Below, piece by piece: positions 8,110 to 16,619 of a stretch of 60,929 nt of DNA. Position numbers and translations under genes: made by a program. Each line of letters opens with the position of its first letter. Within the stretch, counting starts at the first letter, position 1. Origin of the DNA: an uncultured Lachnospiraceae bacterium (GTDB lineage Bacteria; Bacillota; Clostridia; Lachnospirales; Lachnospiraceae). The notes beneath the pieces were generated by a model that did no database searches, was not told the origin of the DNA, and saw only the letters and a list, made by a program, of their open reading frames with translations. The DNA is taken from NCBI GenBank assembly GCA_910587765.1, contig CAJUNR010000028.1, positions 1-60,929 on the forward strand, written 5' to 3'.

Positions 8110-8832
8110 TCACATCCGCTCTTCCTGATACTCACTCCGGTCCTCCACTTTCACAATCTTTCCGTCGATGATATGGAAGATCCGGTCCGCGAAGCCCGCC
8201 AGATGATTGTCATGAGTCACCATGACCATCGTCTGATTCTGCTCCTGCACGACTTTTCTCATCAGTCCCATGACCTCCGCCGAGGTGTTGGAGTCCAGAT
8301 TGCCGGTCGGTTCATCCGCAAAGATAATCTCCGGATCCAGCACCAGCGCTCTCGCCACCCCCACTCTCTGCTGCTGTCCGCCGGACATCTCGTTCGGCCG
8401 GTGCTTCATATGCTTCGGAAGCCCCACCAGCTTCAGCATCTTCACCGCCCTCTCCTCCCGGACTTTCTTGTTCACTCCCCGGAACGTCAGCGGCAGCGCC
8501 ACATTCTCGATGGCGTTCATCGTCCCCAGCAGGTTGAAAGACTGAAAGATAAATCCCACTTTCTCCCGCCGGAAGCGGACCAACTGGTTCTCGTTCATTT
8601 TTTCCAGATGCTGCCCGGCGATGATGACTTCCCCTTTCGTCGGCTTCTCCAGCCCCGCCAGCATGTTCAGCATCGTCGATTTACCGGAGCCGGACGTTCC
8701 CACAATCGCGCAGAACTCTCCTTTATATATGGTCATATCCACGCCGTTTAACGCGCGGACCTTTTCATTTCCCACCCGAAACACTTTATAGAGATTTTTT
8801 ACCTGTATCACGGGTTCCCGTGTTTCTTCCAC
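8110..8832 (-). CDS. MacB/LolD-type ABC transporter ATP-binding protein
   Basis: A 240-residue ATPase with Walker A GTSGSGKST, Q-loop FIFQSFNLL, signature MSGGQQQRV, Walker B IIFADEPTGNLDS and the switch histidine in MVTHD. The NLDSNTS segment after Walker B is typical of the MacB/LolD/FtsE group. I chose a GTG start (8832) because GGGGAGG lies six bases upstream; the extra N-terminal residues of the longer open frame do not resemble the family. It is first in an operon with the COG1361-like protein and the permease. It acts at the inner face of the membrane to drive the exporter. Confidence 0.93.
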   Translation of the reverse strand: MEETREPVIQVKNLYKVFRVGNEKVRALNGVDMTIYKGEFCAIVGTSGSGKSTMLNMLAGLEKPTKGEVIIAGQHLEKMNENQLVRFRREKVGFIFQSFNLLGTMNAIENVALPLTFRGVNKKVREERAVKMLKLVGLPKHMKHRPNEMSGGQQQRVGVARALVLDPEIIFADEPTGNLDSNTSAEVMGLMRKVVQEQNQTMVMVTHDNHLAGFADRIFHIIDGKIVKVEDRSEYQEERM

Positions 8833-8943
8833 AGTTTTCCTCCCCTGCTGCTTTCCTGACCCTGGGCATAAAATACCCGCTGTCCTTTCCAGTATAACAT
8901 AAATTTCAGGATACAATTCTTAATAAATCTTAAAATTTACGGT

Positions 8944-10248
8944 CTATTTGGACGATTGGATTTCCAGATTCGGCCACGTCCACTCGATCAGTTCGTCCGG
9001 ATACTGCTGATCTACAAATTCTTCCACTTTATTGTCCGCCGGAAGGCCTTCCGCTCTCTCCACATAGCGGATCATGGCCAGCGCGGAGATCAGAATGTCG
9101 CACGCCATCAGCGCCACGCACACCCAGGTCAGTATCTTGCCGGTCACCGGCGGGATTTTCTCGATCCAGCGGGCGAGCGGCGGGTAGCAGAGCTTCACCC
9201 ATACGAGCGCCAGAATCCCCCAGAAAAGACAGAACAGCAGGTTCGTCCTTCCGCCAATGTTGAAGGGCATATCGCTGTAGTCCCAGAACGTCGTACCGAA
9301 AAACACTTCTGTAAAAACGCTGCACAGATATTCATAGGTCCCTCCGAGGAAAAAACCTCCCAGAAAGACATAGCGGTCCTCCTTCCGCGACAGTCCGTGG
9401 AGCAGAACCGTCAGAAGCGCCGCGCCCACGCCCCAGACAATGCTGAAGGTGCCGTACAGCACGCTCGAACGGCTCATCCATATGTCGGCCGTCAGCTTCA
9501 CATAGACGGTCTCGATCAGGTCGCCGCCGAGGGCACTGATAAAAAACACCCAGATAATCTTATCCAGGCAAAGCCCCTTCGCAAATACATATCCGCTGTC
9601 TTCCTCCCTGTCCGCCGGAGCCAGATTGGGATACGCCTTCGTCAGACGGCGCCAGATGCGGGCGGACAGCCAGTCTCCGAAATTTACTTTCCGCTCCTGC
9701 AGTTCTTCCGATACCGCCTGCATCCCGGCAAGGAGCGGACGCCTGCGGATCGTATAAAGCGTCACGATCCCGTCCGCAAGCAGCAGTCCCAGGAGAACCA
9801 GCAGGAACAGTTTCCGCAGCAGCGCGGGAAGCATCTGATATCCCAGATACAGCACCGGATGAATCAGAAGCAGAACGACCAGCGCGGCCGCGCTCATGGT
9901 CAGCGTATAGACAATTCCCAGCTTTCTTCCGGAATAGATGGAGTGCGCCTCATTCTCCCACATCCGTCTCCCGGTCATGCGCACCGACACCTCGTCCGCC
10001 AGTTGGGCGCCCGCGGACACAATCACCACAAACGCGACAAACTGAAACACATACGCGCCCTCCAGCGTCGGAATGACCACAATCAGAAGATCCATGGTGA
10101 TGCCGTAGGACAGACACAGCGGCAGATTGAAAACGCCCCGGTTGCAGAAACGGCCGGTGCGAACCGCCATGTAAGCCACTTCCATACACCAGCCCAGAAA
10201 AGAGTAACAAAAAAGAAAAAACAAAAGTTCATACATGCTGTATTCCAT
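8944..10248 (-). CDS. CmpB-type putative ABC transporter permease
   Basis: A 434-residue polytopic membrane protein made of two related halves, each resembling the ABC_trans_CmpB family: the first starts LLFFLFCYSFLGWCMEV and the second, after residue 225, contains LGGDLIETVYVKL and FLGGTYEYLCSVFTE. About eight to ten transmembrane helices are evident. The family is named as a transporter component, but its reaction is not established and no ATPase partner is adjacent in the same transcript. The gene overlaps the AlkD-like gene upstream by 20 bases, which implies co-transcription and translational coupling. It ends near the promoter region of the MacB-type operon. Confidence 0.8.
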   Translation of the reverse strand: MEYSMYELLFFLFCYSFLGWCMEVAYMAVRTGRFCNRGVFNLPLCLSYGITMDLLIVVIPTLEGAYVFQFVAFVVIVSAGAQLADEVSVRMTGRRMWENEAHSIYSGRKLGIVYTLTMSAAALVVLLLIHPVLYLGYQMLPALLRKLFLLVLLGLLLADGIVTLYTIRRRPLLAGMQAVSEELQERKVNFGDWLSARIWRRLTKAYPNLAPADREEDSGYVFAKGLCLDKIIWVFFISALGGDLIETVYVKLTADIWMSRSSVLYGTFSIVWGVGAALLTVLLHGLSRKEDRYVFLGGFFLGGTYEYLCSVFTEVFFGTTFWDYSDMPFNIGGRTNLLFCLFWGILALVWVKLCYPPLARWIEKIPPVTGKILTWVCVALMACDILISALAMIRYVERAEGLPADNKVEEFVDQQYPDELIEWTWPNLEIQSSK

Positions 10249-11005
10249 TTTCCAAACCTCTCAGATATGTTTTGACTTCGGGATCCGGAATGCGCGATTC
10301 CCGGATTTTCTGCAGCGCTTTTTTTCTCGTAAACCCGTCCAGACGAAGCTCGCGAAGCCCCCTCAGTGTACGCACCGGATAAGTGACGAACAGCTCGGCC
10401 AGAAGCCACGCCGCCCCCATCTGCGCATAGTAGCCTTCGGTGAACTCCCGGTCCAGCACCTGCAGAATCCGCTCCAGATAAAGGCCGTTCTCCTCCCCGC
10501 CCTCAAGGTCTTCCATCGTTATCCGCCTCCTCCGGGAACATCTCTTCCCGTCCCCGGAAAGCTTTACAAAATGATCCAAAAGCATAATCAATCCCACCCG
10601 GACCGGAAATTCCTGCCCTGATTTCAGATAAGGTTCCAGAAATTCCCACGTTTCCCGCGGATATTTCTCCGTCAGCTTCAGACCGCTGCACACGCTGTCG
10701 CAGACAGACCAGTTGCCGACGCGGGGAATAAAATCCTCCAGATACGCCAGTAGTTCCCCGATTTCCTTACAGGCGCAGCCGAACAGCATCCCCCGCAGCA
10801 TCGTCTCTTCAAAATAAATATCTTCTTTATAGGAAAGCTCCTCCCGCCAGTTGCCCTTCGCCAGCTCTTTCGCATAGCGCCTGAGCTCCGGCAGACGAAC
10901 GCCCAGCAGAATCCCGCGTCCGGAAACAGGAATGAGCGACCCGGAGAATTTCTGATACCCCTCGTCGCTCATCTGTTTCAGCCTGTCCCTGATCTCTTCT
11001 CTCAT
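10229..11005 (-). CDS. AlkD-like DNA alkylation repair protein
   Basis: A 258-residue all-helical HEAT-repeat protein of the DNA alkylation-repair (AlkD/AlkC) superfamily. The recognisable blocks are LPELRRYAKEL, DIYFEETMLRGM, FIPRVGNWSVCD (the W-x-x-x-D region lining the DNA lesion site in the family) and the C-terminal KALQKIRESRI. Enzymes of this family remove N3/N7-alkylated bases from DNA. Start chosen at MREEIRDRL, with a GAGG upstream; the longer open frame adds an unrelated leader. It is the promoter-proximal gene of a pair with the CmpB-type membrane protein. A loop rich in Arg (RCSRRRRI) interrupts the middle and is unusual. Confidence 0.85.
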   Translation of the reverse strand: MREEIRDRLKQMSDEGYQKFSGSLIPVSGRGILLGVRLPELRRYAKELAKGNWREELSYKEDIYFEETMLRGMLFGCACKEIGELLAYLEDFIPRVGNWSVCDSVCSGLKLTEKYPRETWEFLEPYLKSGQEFPVRVGLIMLLDHFVKLSGDGKRCSRRRRITMEDLEGGEENGLYLERILQVLDREFTEGYYAQMGAAWLLAELFVTYPVRTLRGLRELRLDGFTRKKALQKIRESRIPDPEVKTYLRGLENGIQHV

Positions 11006-11105
11006 CCTTTTTGTACCTCGCTTCCGTTCCAGTCTCCCGCCGCTGTCCGCGCAGGAAGACGCGCCGTCTGATTTCCCGTCCGTATAGAAAGGATTGTAAC
11101 ATAAA

Positions 11106-11135
11106 TCAGGCGAAAATGAAATCATTTTCGCCTGA
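11106..11135 (-). terminator. Intrinsic terminator of the GntR-ABC operon
   Basis: A perfect hairpin has 14-base arms (TCAGGCGAAAATGA and its complement) and a two-base loop. It begins 54 bases past the stop of the last operon gene on the minus strand, and a T-rich stretch follows. It also separates that operon from the AlkD-like gene. Confidence 0.75.
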
Positions 11136-11189
11136 AACAAACCGCTGTATACAATATTACATCGCCTTTCCCGCCGCACGGACGGACCG

Positions 11190-12041
11190 TCACTCCAGAT
11201 TCAGCTTCGTCGCCAACAGCCGTTCGGTAATCACATGATAGATGATAATCTGCAGAATACCTGCCAGCAGCAGATACAGAAGATACACCATGCTCAGTGT
11301 TCCGGCCAACGAGCCGGAAGAACCGATCCAGTAATCATTCCAGCGATCGGGCAGAATGATTTCCAGAATGGTATTGACAACGCTGGACAGGATGGAAACC
11401 GCAAGCGAAAACCCGATATAGGAGACGCAGGATCCGACCACTTTATGGGTCTGGAACAGATGTCCGACGGCCATCGCCGCATACACATGATAGATGCTTC
11501 CGGCCATACCGACAATCATCACGATGACAAACAGCACGAGGTTCATCCAGAAGACAGGCCCCACCTCAAAGATCTGACTGAACACATATTTCCAGGCGAC
11601 TGCCAGCGAACGGATCACTTCCTCCGTAGAACAGACTGCCAGAATCATCGCGGAGAAAACTCCCACCACGGCGCTGATGCAGCTGATCAGCGTCGCCGTC
11701 AGCGCTTTGGATACAATCAGCTCCCAGATCTTCACCGGAAGCGTGAACATCAGATATCCCTCTTCCTTCAAAAGGCCGTTCCAGAACCTCTGAATCACGA
11801 ACACTACCGTCATGATCAGCAGTCCCATGATAGCCGCGATAAACAGAATCATCATAATTGCCATCAGAATCCCGTTGCCTGCCGTAAACAGAGCCCTCCC
11901 CGGCACGGAACGGTCCGCCCAGACAATCGTCGCCCGAATCGAAAAGCTGAAGAGGAGCGCAATGACCGGAGCCAGAATCCACATGGGAATAAACGCTCTC
12001 GACATGGCTCTCAGATCATATTTCAACAATTTTCCCATCAT
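11190..12041 (-). CDS. ABC-2-type transporter permease
   Basis: A 283-residue membrane protein with six predicted transmembrane segments (for example ILAPVIALLFSFSI, MMILFIAAIMGLLIMTVVFVI). It pairs with the YtrB-like ATPase just upstream. The chosen ATG overlaps the ATPase stop codon by one base (TAATG), with GGGAGG nine bases upstream; two in-frame ATGs around it are alternatives. Within the GntR(YtrA)-ATPase-permease arrangement, such transporters are associated with cell-envelope stress and antibiotic sensing in Bacillus and relatives. The cargo is not known here. Confidence 0.85.
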   Translation of the reverse strand: MMGKLLKYDLRAMSRAFIPMWILAPVIALLFSFSIRATIVWADRSVPGRALFTAGNGILMAIMMILFIAAIMGLLIMTVVFVIQRFWNGLLKEEGYLMFTLPVKIWELIVSKALTATLISCISAVVGVFSAMILAVCSTEEVIRSLAVAWKYVFSQIFEVGPVFWMNLVLFVIVMIVGMAGSIYHVYAAMAVGHLFQTHKVVGSCVSYIGFSLAVSILSSVVNTILEIILPDRWNDYWIGSSGSLAGTLSMVYLLYLLLAGILQIIIYHVITERLLATKLNLE

Positions 12042-12766
12042 TACCATTCACCTCCCCCAAACGGAACCGTCCGGAAAACTTCCCGGAACAGTTCATCCAC
12101 CGATTTTCCTTCTTTTTCACGGATATCGTCCACCAGTTCCTGACGGACGACCTGACCATTCTGAATAAAAAGCACCTCGTCCAGTACCCGTTCCACATCG
12201 GAGATCAGATGCGTGGAAATCAGCACCGTCCCCTCCGGATTGTAATTGTTCAGTATCGTCGTCAGGATATAATCCCTGGCCGCCGGGTCCACGCCGGCGA
12301 TCGGCTCGTCCAGCAAGTACAGCTTCGCCCTGCGGCTCATGACCAGAATCAACTGCACCTTCTCCTTTGTTCCTTTGGAAAGCGTTTTCATGCGAAGCCG
12401 CTCGTCGATCTGGAGCGCCCTGCACATATGATCCGCTTTCCCGCGGTCAAAATCTTCATAGAAATCCTCAAACAGGTCAAACAGATCGCTGACCCTCATC
12501 CAGCCGGCAAAATACGGCTTATCCGGCAGATAACTGATGATGGACTTGGTATAGACTCCCGGCTCCTGACCGTCCACCAGAACGATGCCCCGGTCCGGCG
12601 TCAAAAGTCCGTTCAGTATCTTAATCAAGGTTGTCTTCCCCGAACCGTTCGGCCCCAGAAGCCCCACAATCTTTCCGCTCTCCAACTGCAGGCTGAGACC
12701 CTGCAGCGCTCTCTGACTGCCATAATTTTTCCATAGATCCTGGCACTGTATCAGCATATCGCTCAT
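12041..12766 (-). CDS. YtrB-like ABC transporter ATP-binding protein
   Basis: A 241-residue ATPase with Walker A GPNGSGKTT, a signature-like LSKGTKEKVQ (as in drug/peptide-export ATPases) and Walker B LYLLDEPIAGVDP, followed by the STHLISD switch region. The LSKGTK form of the signature is typical of the ABC-2/YtrB group. It starts directly after the GntR regulator's stop codon and runs into the permease, so the three genes form a compact operon. It likely powers the ABC-2 permease encoded downstream. Confidence 0.93.
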   Translation of the reverse strand: MSDMLIQCQDLWKNYGSQRALQGLSLQLESGKIVGLLGPNGSGKTTLIKILNGLLTPDRGIVLVDGQEPGVYTKSIISYLPDKPYFAGWMRVSDLFDLFEDFYEDFDRGKADHMCRALQIDERLRMKTLSKGTKEKVQLILVMSRRAKLYLLDEPIAGVDPAARDYILTTILNNYNPEGTVLISTHLISDVERVLDEVLFIQNGQVVRQELVDDIREKEGKSVDELFREVFRTVPFGGGEW

Positions 12767-13126
12767 TTAATCTTCCCTCCTCATCAACAATTCCATAGCC
12801 TGCTCCTTCGTATATCCCAGCTCGGAGGCCGACTGATAAAACTGCCGGATAATATCCTTCGCAAGCGTCGCCCTCATACCCTCGATTACGGTCCGGTCCT
12901 CTGTGACGGTCCGTCCCATGGTGCGGTTCGTCACGGTCAGGCCTTCCATATCCAGTCCGGCCAGCGCCCGCTGCATGGTATTGGGATTCACCCCCGCCTC
13001 GGAAGCCAGCTCTCTCACACTCGGCAGCTTCTCGCCGCTGTGATACCAGCCGGACAATATCTTCCTCGTCAACTGTTCCTGTAGCTGCATCCATATCGGA
13101 CGATTGTCATCCAGTTTCCATTCCAT
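12767..13126 (-). CDS. GntR-family (YtrA-type) repressor
   Basis: A 119-residue regulator containing only the winged-helix GntR domain (LSGWYHSGEKLPSVRELA, then NPNTMQRAL) and a short C-terminal helical tail, the minimal YtrA subfamily layout. YtrA proteins repress the ABC operon that they head by binding an inverted repeat at the promoter. A matching inverted repeat (TGTATTA-N6-TAATACA) lies just downstream of the -10 box at 13153-13172. The recognition-helix region NPNTMQRA is intact. The gene abuts the ATPase gene. Confidence 0.92.
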   Translation of the reverse strand: MEWKLDDNRPIWMQLQEQLTRKILSGWYHSGEKLPSVRELASEAGVNPNTMQRALAGLDMEGLTVTNRTMGRTVTEDRTVIEGMRATLAKDIIRQFYQSASELGYTKEQAMELLMRRED

Positions 13127-13152
13127 CTGCTCACTCCTTTCTCCTGTATCGT

Positions 13153-13172
13153 TGTATTACTGATTTAATACA
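13153..13172 (-). promoter_or_regulatory. GntR (YtrA-type) operator
   Basis: A perfect inverted repeat TGTATTA-N6-TAATACA begins immediately downstream of the -10 box of the GntR-ABC operon, so a bound repressor would cover the transcription start. Its position and symmetry fit autoregulation by the YtrA-type protein encoded 27 bases further on. Confidence 0.7.
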
Positions 13173-13201
13173 ATAATATGACTCTTTACCGGTTTTGTCA
13201 A
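13173..13201 (-). promoter_or_regulatory. Promoter of the GntR-ABC operon
   Basis: In minus-strand reading, TTGACA (13201-13196) and TATTAT (13178-13173) are separated by 17 bases. This is close to the consensus for the housekeeping sigma factor. The operator follows directly. Confidence 0.8.
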
Positions 13202-13364
13202 CCCTTTTTCTGTGATATTTTACAAATTCAGGGAAAGACGGATTGTTTCGGTTCACACCCGTGTGCATCCGCCGGAGGCTCCGGGGAAAAACCCTTGCCT
13301 CCGTCCCTGTTTTAGTGTACACTGTACACTGTATGAGACTAAGGAAACACAGGAAAGGAAACCA

Positions 13365-14315
13365 ATGAGCAAAATATCCATTATTGTTCCTGTCTACTAC
13401 AGCTCGGACACGCTGATGCTGCTGTATCAGGATATGAAAGATAAAATACTGGGACGGCTGGAAGATTATGAGATCGTCTTCGTCGACGACGGGTCCGGCG
13501 ACCGGTCCTGGGAAATCATGCAGGAAATCAAGGCGCTGGACGACCATGTCGTGCTCGTGCGCCTGTCCCGGAATTTCGGGGAGCACGCGGCGCTGCTGGC
13601 CGGACTCTCCTGCTGCACCGGAGACTGCGCCGTCACCAAACAGGCGGATCTTCAGGAAGACTCCGAGCTGATTCTGGAGCTTTATGAAAGCTGGAAAAAG
13701 GGCAACAAGGTCGTGCTCGCCGTCCGCGAGGAACGGGACGACAACGGCATTTATAAATGGTTCGCCAATCTTTACTATGTGATTGTGCGCAGATTCATCA
13801 TGTCCAACATGCCGGAAGGCGGATTCGACTGCTATCTGCTCGACCGCAGGGCCATTGACGTGCTGCTCATGCTCGATGAGAAAAATTCCTCCCTCTCCCT
13901 GCAGGTGTTGTGGATGGGCTTTCAGACAGACAAGGTCTATTTTCACCGCAAGGCCCGGGAGATCGGTCAGTCCCGGTGGACGATGAGCAAAAAGATCAAG
14001 CTGATCATGGACTCCATGATGAGCTTCTCTTATTTCCCGATCCGCTTTATGACCATGCTGGGCGGGGCGGTGTCTCTGGGCGCCTTCGTGATGGCTCTCT
14101 ATATCATTTTCAGTAAACTGACGGTAGGGGAACCGGTCCTTGGGTGGACTTCCCTGATGGCGGTGCTTCTGTTCTCCACCGGGCTGATTCTGCTGATGCT
14201 GGGGATACTGGGAGAATACATCTGGCGCGCCCTGGACGCGGCCAGAAACCGTCCGCCGTTCCTGATTGACATCGTGCAGAATGCGGCGGCAGACGAAAAA
14301 CAGAAAGACAGGTGA
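13365..14315 (+). CDS. Polyprenyl-phosphate glycosyltransferase, family 2
   Basis: A 316-residue GT-A glycosyltransferase of the GtrB/ArnC/DPM1-like group. It has an N-terminal catalytic domain with VDDGSGDRSWE near residue 45 and a KQADLQEDSE segment where relatives often have DADLQDPPE, and two C-terminal transmembrane helices (about residues 230-290). Such enzymes transfer a sugar from a nucleotide donor to undecaprenyl phosphate at the inner face of the membrane. Its aspartate-rich metal motif is altered (KQAD), which is worth noting. The start is the ATG after AGGAAAGG. It overlaps the DegT aminotransferase gene by four bases, so the two likely act on the same modified sugar. Confidence 0.9.
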   Translation: MSKISIIVPVYYSSDTLMLLYQDMKDKILGRLEDYEIVFVDDGSGDRSWEIMQEIKALDDHVVLVRLSRNFGEHAALLAGLSCCTGDCAVTKQADLQEDSELILELYESWKKGNKVVLAVREERDDNGIYKWFANLYYVIVRRFIMSNMPEGGFDCYLLDRRAIDVLLMLDEKNSSLSLQVLWMGFQTDKVYFHRKAREIGQSRWTMSKKIKLIMDSMMSFSYFPIRFMTMLGGAVSLGAFVMALYIIFSKLTVGEPVLGWTSLMAVLLFSTGLILLMLGILGEYIWRALDAARNRPPFLIDIVQNAAADEKQKDR

Positions 14316-15418
14316 ACGAAGAGATGAAGATCATGCCGAACCGGATGGACCGGGGATTTTACAAATACCAGCAGGAATTTGAACAGAAAGCACTGGAAGT
14401 GCTGCGCTCCGGCTGGTACGTGCTGGGACGGGAGGTATCCTCCTTTGAAGAAGAATTTGCCGCCTATACAGGAGCGGACTACTGTGTGGGTCTGGCCAGC
14501 GGACTGGACGCGCTGTGGCTTGCCTTCCGGATTCTGGGAATCGGAGCCGGCGACGAAGTGCTCGTTCAGGGCAACACCTACATCGCAAGCGTGATGGGCA
14601 TTACCATCAACGGGGCCACGCCGGTCTTCGTCGAACCGGACGAACACTTCGGCATTGACGTCCGGCAGTTGGAAGAGAAGATCACCGGCCGCACGAAAGC
14701 GGTCCTCGCCGTCCATCTGTACGGAATCCCCTGCCGGATGGATGAGATCGTAAGCTTCTGCAAGGAACACAACCTTTATCTGGTAGAGGACTGCGCGCAG
14801 TCTCACGGCGCGTATTACGGGGACCGGATGACCGGAACGTTCGGTGATATCGGCTGTTTCTCCTTCTATCCGTCCAAGAACCTGGGCGCTTTCGGCGACG
14901 GCGGCGCCGTCGTCGTCAGGGACGAAGCCCTGGCGCGGGACTTCCGGACGTACCGCAATTACGGCAGCGAAGTGCGCTATTATAACAAGGTTGTGGGAAC
15001 CAATTCCAGACTGGACGAGCTGCAGGCCGGACTTCTGAGAGTCCGTCTGCGCCATATCAAAGAAATTACAGAAGAACGGCAGGAGATCGCCGCATATTAC
15101 GCGGAACATCTTACCAATCCGCTCCTTCGGCTTCCCGAACTGCCGGAAGGAACGACCGGCGTCTGGCACCAGTATGTGGTCCGCTGCGAGGAGCGGGACC
15201 GCCTGATCGAATACCTGAACGAACGGGAGATCGGAACGATTATCCACTATCCAATCCCGCCTCATCTGGCGGAAGCTTATCAGTATCTCGGACATCATAA
15301 GGGAGATTTTCCGGTCACGGAGCATCTGGCAGACACCGTGCTTTCGCTGCCCATCTATAACGGGATGACGCGCGAAGAACTCGACTATGTTATTGACGCC
15401 CTGAATGCGTTTCGGTAA
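14312..15418 (+). CDS. DegT/DnrJ/EryC1 sugar aminotransferase
   Basis: A 368-residue fold-type-I PLP enzyme. The motif ASGLDALWLAF binds the cofactor phosphate, EDCAQSHGA supplies the aspartate to the PLP nitrogen, and FSFYPSKNLGAFGDGG holds the Schiff-base lysine, around residue 190. These enzymes aminate keto-sugar nucleotides such as dTDP-3- or 4-keto-6-deoxyhexoses. Translation starts at a GTG overlapping the glycosyltransferase stop, or at ATG four codons later. The pair suggests making and lipid-linking an amino sugar, although the dehydratase that would make the keto sugar is not in this window. Its 3' end overlaps a convergent membrane-protein gene by 29 bases. Confidence 0.92.
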   Translation: MNEEMKIMPNRMDRGFYKYQQEFEQKALEVLRSGWYVLGREVSSFEEEFAAYTGADYCVGLASGLDALWLAFRILGIGAGDEVLVQGNTYIASVMGITINGATPVFVEPDEHFGIDVRQLEEKITGRTKAVLAVHLYGIPCRMDEIVSFCKEHNLYLVEDCAQSHGAYYGDRMTGTFGDIGCFSFYPSKNLGAFGDGGAVVVRDEALARDFRTYRNYGSEVRYYNKVVGTNSRLDELQAGLLRVRLRHIKEITEERQEIAAYYAEHLTNPLLRLPELPEGTTGVWHQYVVRCEERDRLIEYLNEREIGTIIHYPIPPHLAEAYQYLGHHKGDFPVTEHLADTVLSLPIYNGMTREELDYVIDALNAFR

Positions 15419-16619
15419 TCATCCCCGCCGCGAATACGCTCACCGCCAGATTGCGGAAGCTGTACCAGTAATGAACATAGGAATGGTTGGCCGCAGCCAG
15501 GTACCAGAGGATGGGAAGACATGCGATGGCAAGCATCAGCATCGTATGGCTGTCCCATCCTTCTTTTCTGCGCCTCCACAGATACGCCCCCACCCATACG
15601 GCAAGAATCGCCCAAAGCAGCATCCCGTACGGATTGAAATAAATATAAAAATTTCTCAGCACCGCAAGAATCCGGCTCACATGCTCCTCATAAGCGCTGC
15701 TCGACGCCCTCACTCCCACCGTATACACCGCGTCCTTCCATATGTTGACGCCGCCGAGAAGCGAACCAACCGTCCATTTTCCGGCCCACATGCCCGCATA
15801 TCCGGCACACCAGGCCGCGCCCGCTTTCGTCAAAAAGAAAAGCCCCTCTCTTCGGCCGGGCCTTTTCAAGGTCAGACAAAGCACAATCGGCATCCCGAAG
15901 GTAAAAAGAGGATAGGTCAGGAAATCAAAAAAACTCGTCAGCATCCCGGTGAGGAAGAAAAAGCCGCACCAGACGTCTCTCTCCTCGATTGCTTCATACT
16001 GGTAAAGAACGACGAGACAGGCCGTCATTCCCGTATAAAACGCCGTCGAAAACTGCAGGGAGAACGGAAGCGCCGCCGGAAAAAGACTCATCAAAGCGAG
16101 GAGCATGGCGATCATGCTCCTCTTCATCCTGCGTTTTCGGAAGCCCCGGAACAAAAGTCCCGTCAAAACCAGCATGACGATTCCGTTCAACATACGGATC
16201 TGCGGATAATTGAATACCAGCAGCAGCGGTTTTAACAACATCAGATAACCGTGCCAGTACCTTGCATAACCGCTCACCCGATCCGAACTGCCTTCGGTCA
16301 GATATTCTCTCAGCGCCTCCTGATTCTGTTCCCCGTCCTTCTCCCACCGCTCCACTCTCATGGCCGCCTGCCACGCAGGAGCCTCCGAAGCGTATACCGC
16401 ATTGGCGAGCATAATGGCGTCCGTATAATTGTCCAGCGAACTCCCCTTATAGCCTTCCATCACGAAAGGGTTGTCCCCTTCCGCCACATAACTGTCGATG
16501 CATGCGCGCATATGCGCCTGCATGGGAGCGGCCGGCAGCAGATAGACCAGTGTCAGCGACAGGGTTCCCAGCGCAATACCGGCGCACAAAAGCAAAAGCA
16601 GATTTCCTATTCTTCTCAT
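15390..16619 (-). CDS. Polytopic membrane protein of unknown function
   Basis: A 409-residue protein with an N-terminal transmembrane anchor, an extracytoplasmic loop of about 110 residues (residues 30-140, containing SSLDNYTDAIM and GYARYWHGYL) and then about seven to eight transmembrane helices. The single large first loop and many helices recall GT-C-type glycosyltransferases, but I see no diagnostic motif and do not assign an activity. It follows the polymerase-like gene with a four-base overlap, so they probably share a transcript and a role in the surface glycan made with the adjacent glycosyltransferase and aminotransferase. Confidence 0.7.
   Translation of the reverse strand: MRRIGNLLLLLCAGIALGTLSLTLVYLLPAAPMQAHMRACIDSYVAEGDNPFVMEGYKGSSLDNYTDAIMLANAVYASEAPAWQAAMRVERWEKDGEQNQEALREYLTEGSSDRVSGYARYWHGYLMLLKPLLLVFNYPQIRMLNGIVMLVLTGLLFRGFRKRRMKRSMIAMLLALMSLFPAALPFSLQFSTAFYTGMTACLVVLYQYEAIEERDVWCGFFFLTGMLTSFFDFLTYPLFTFGMPIVLCLTLKRPGRREGLFFLTKAGAAWCAGYAGMWAGKWTVGSLLGGVNIWKDAVYTVGVRASSSAYEEHVSRILAVLRNFYIYFNPYGMLLWAILAVWVGAYLWRRRKEGWDSHTMLMLAIACLPILWYLAAANHSYVHYWYSFRNLAVSVFAAGMITETHSGRQ

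Noticed and set aside
8956..10275. Long plus-strand frame opposite the CmpB-type gene
   Set aside because: Composition (His, Gln, Arg-rich) and lack of any motif show it to be a shadow of the membrane-protein gene, whose helices are clear.
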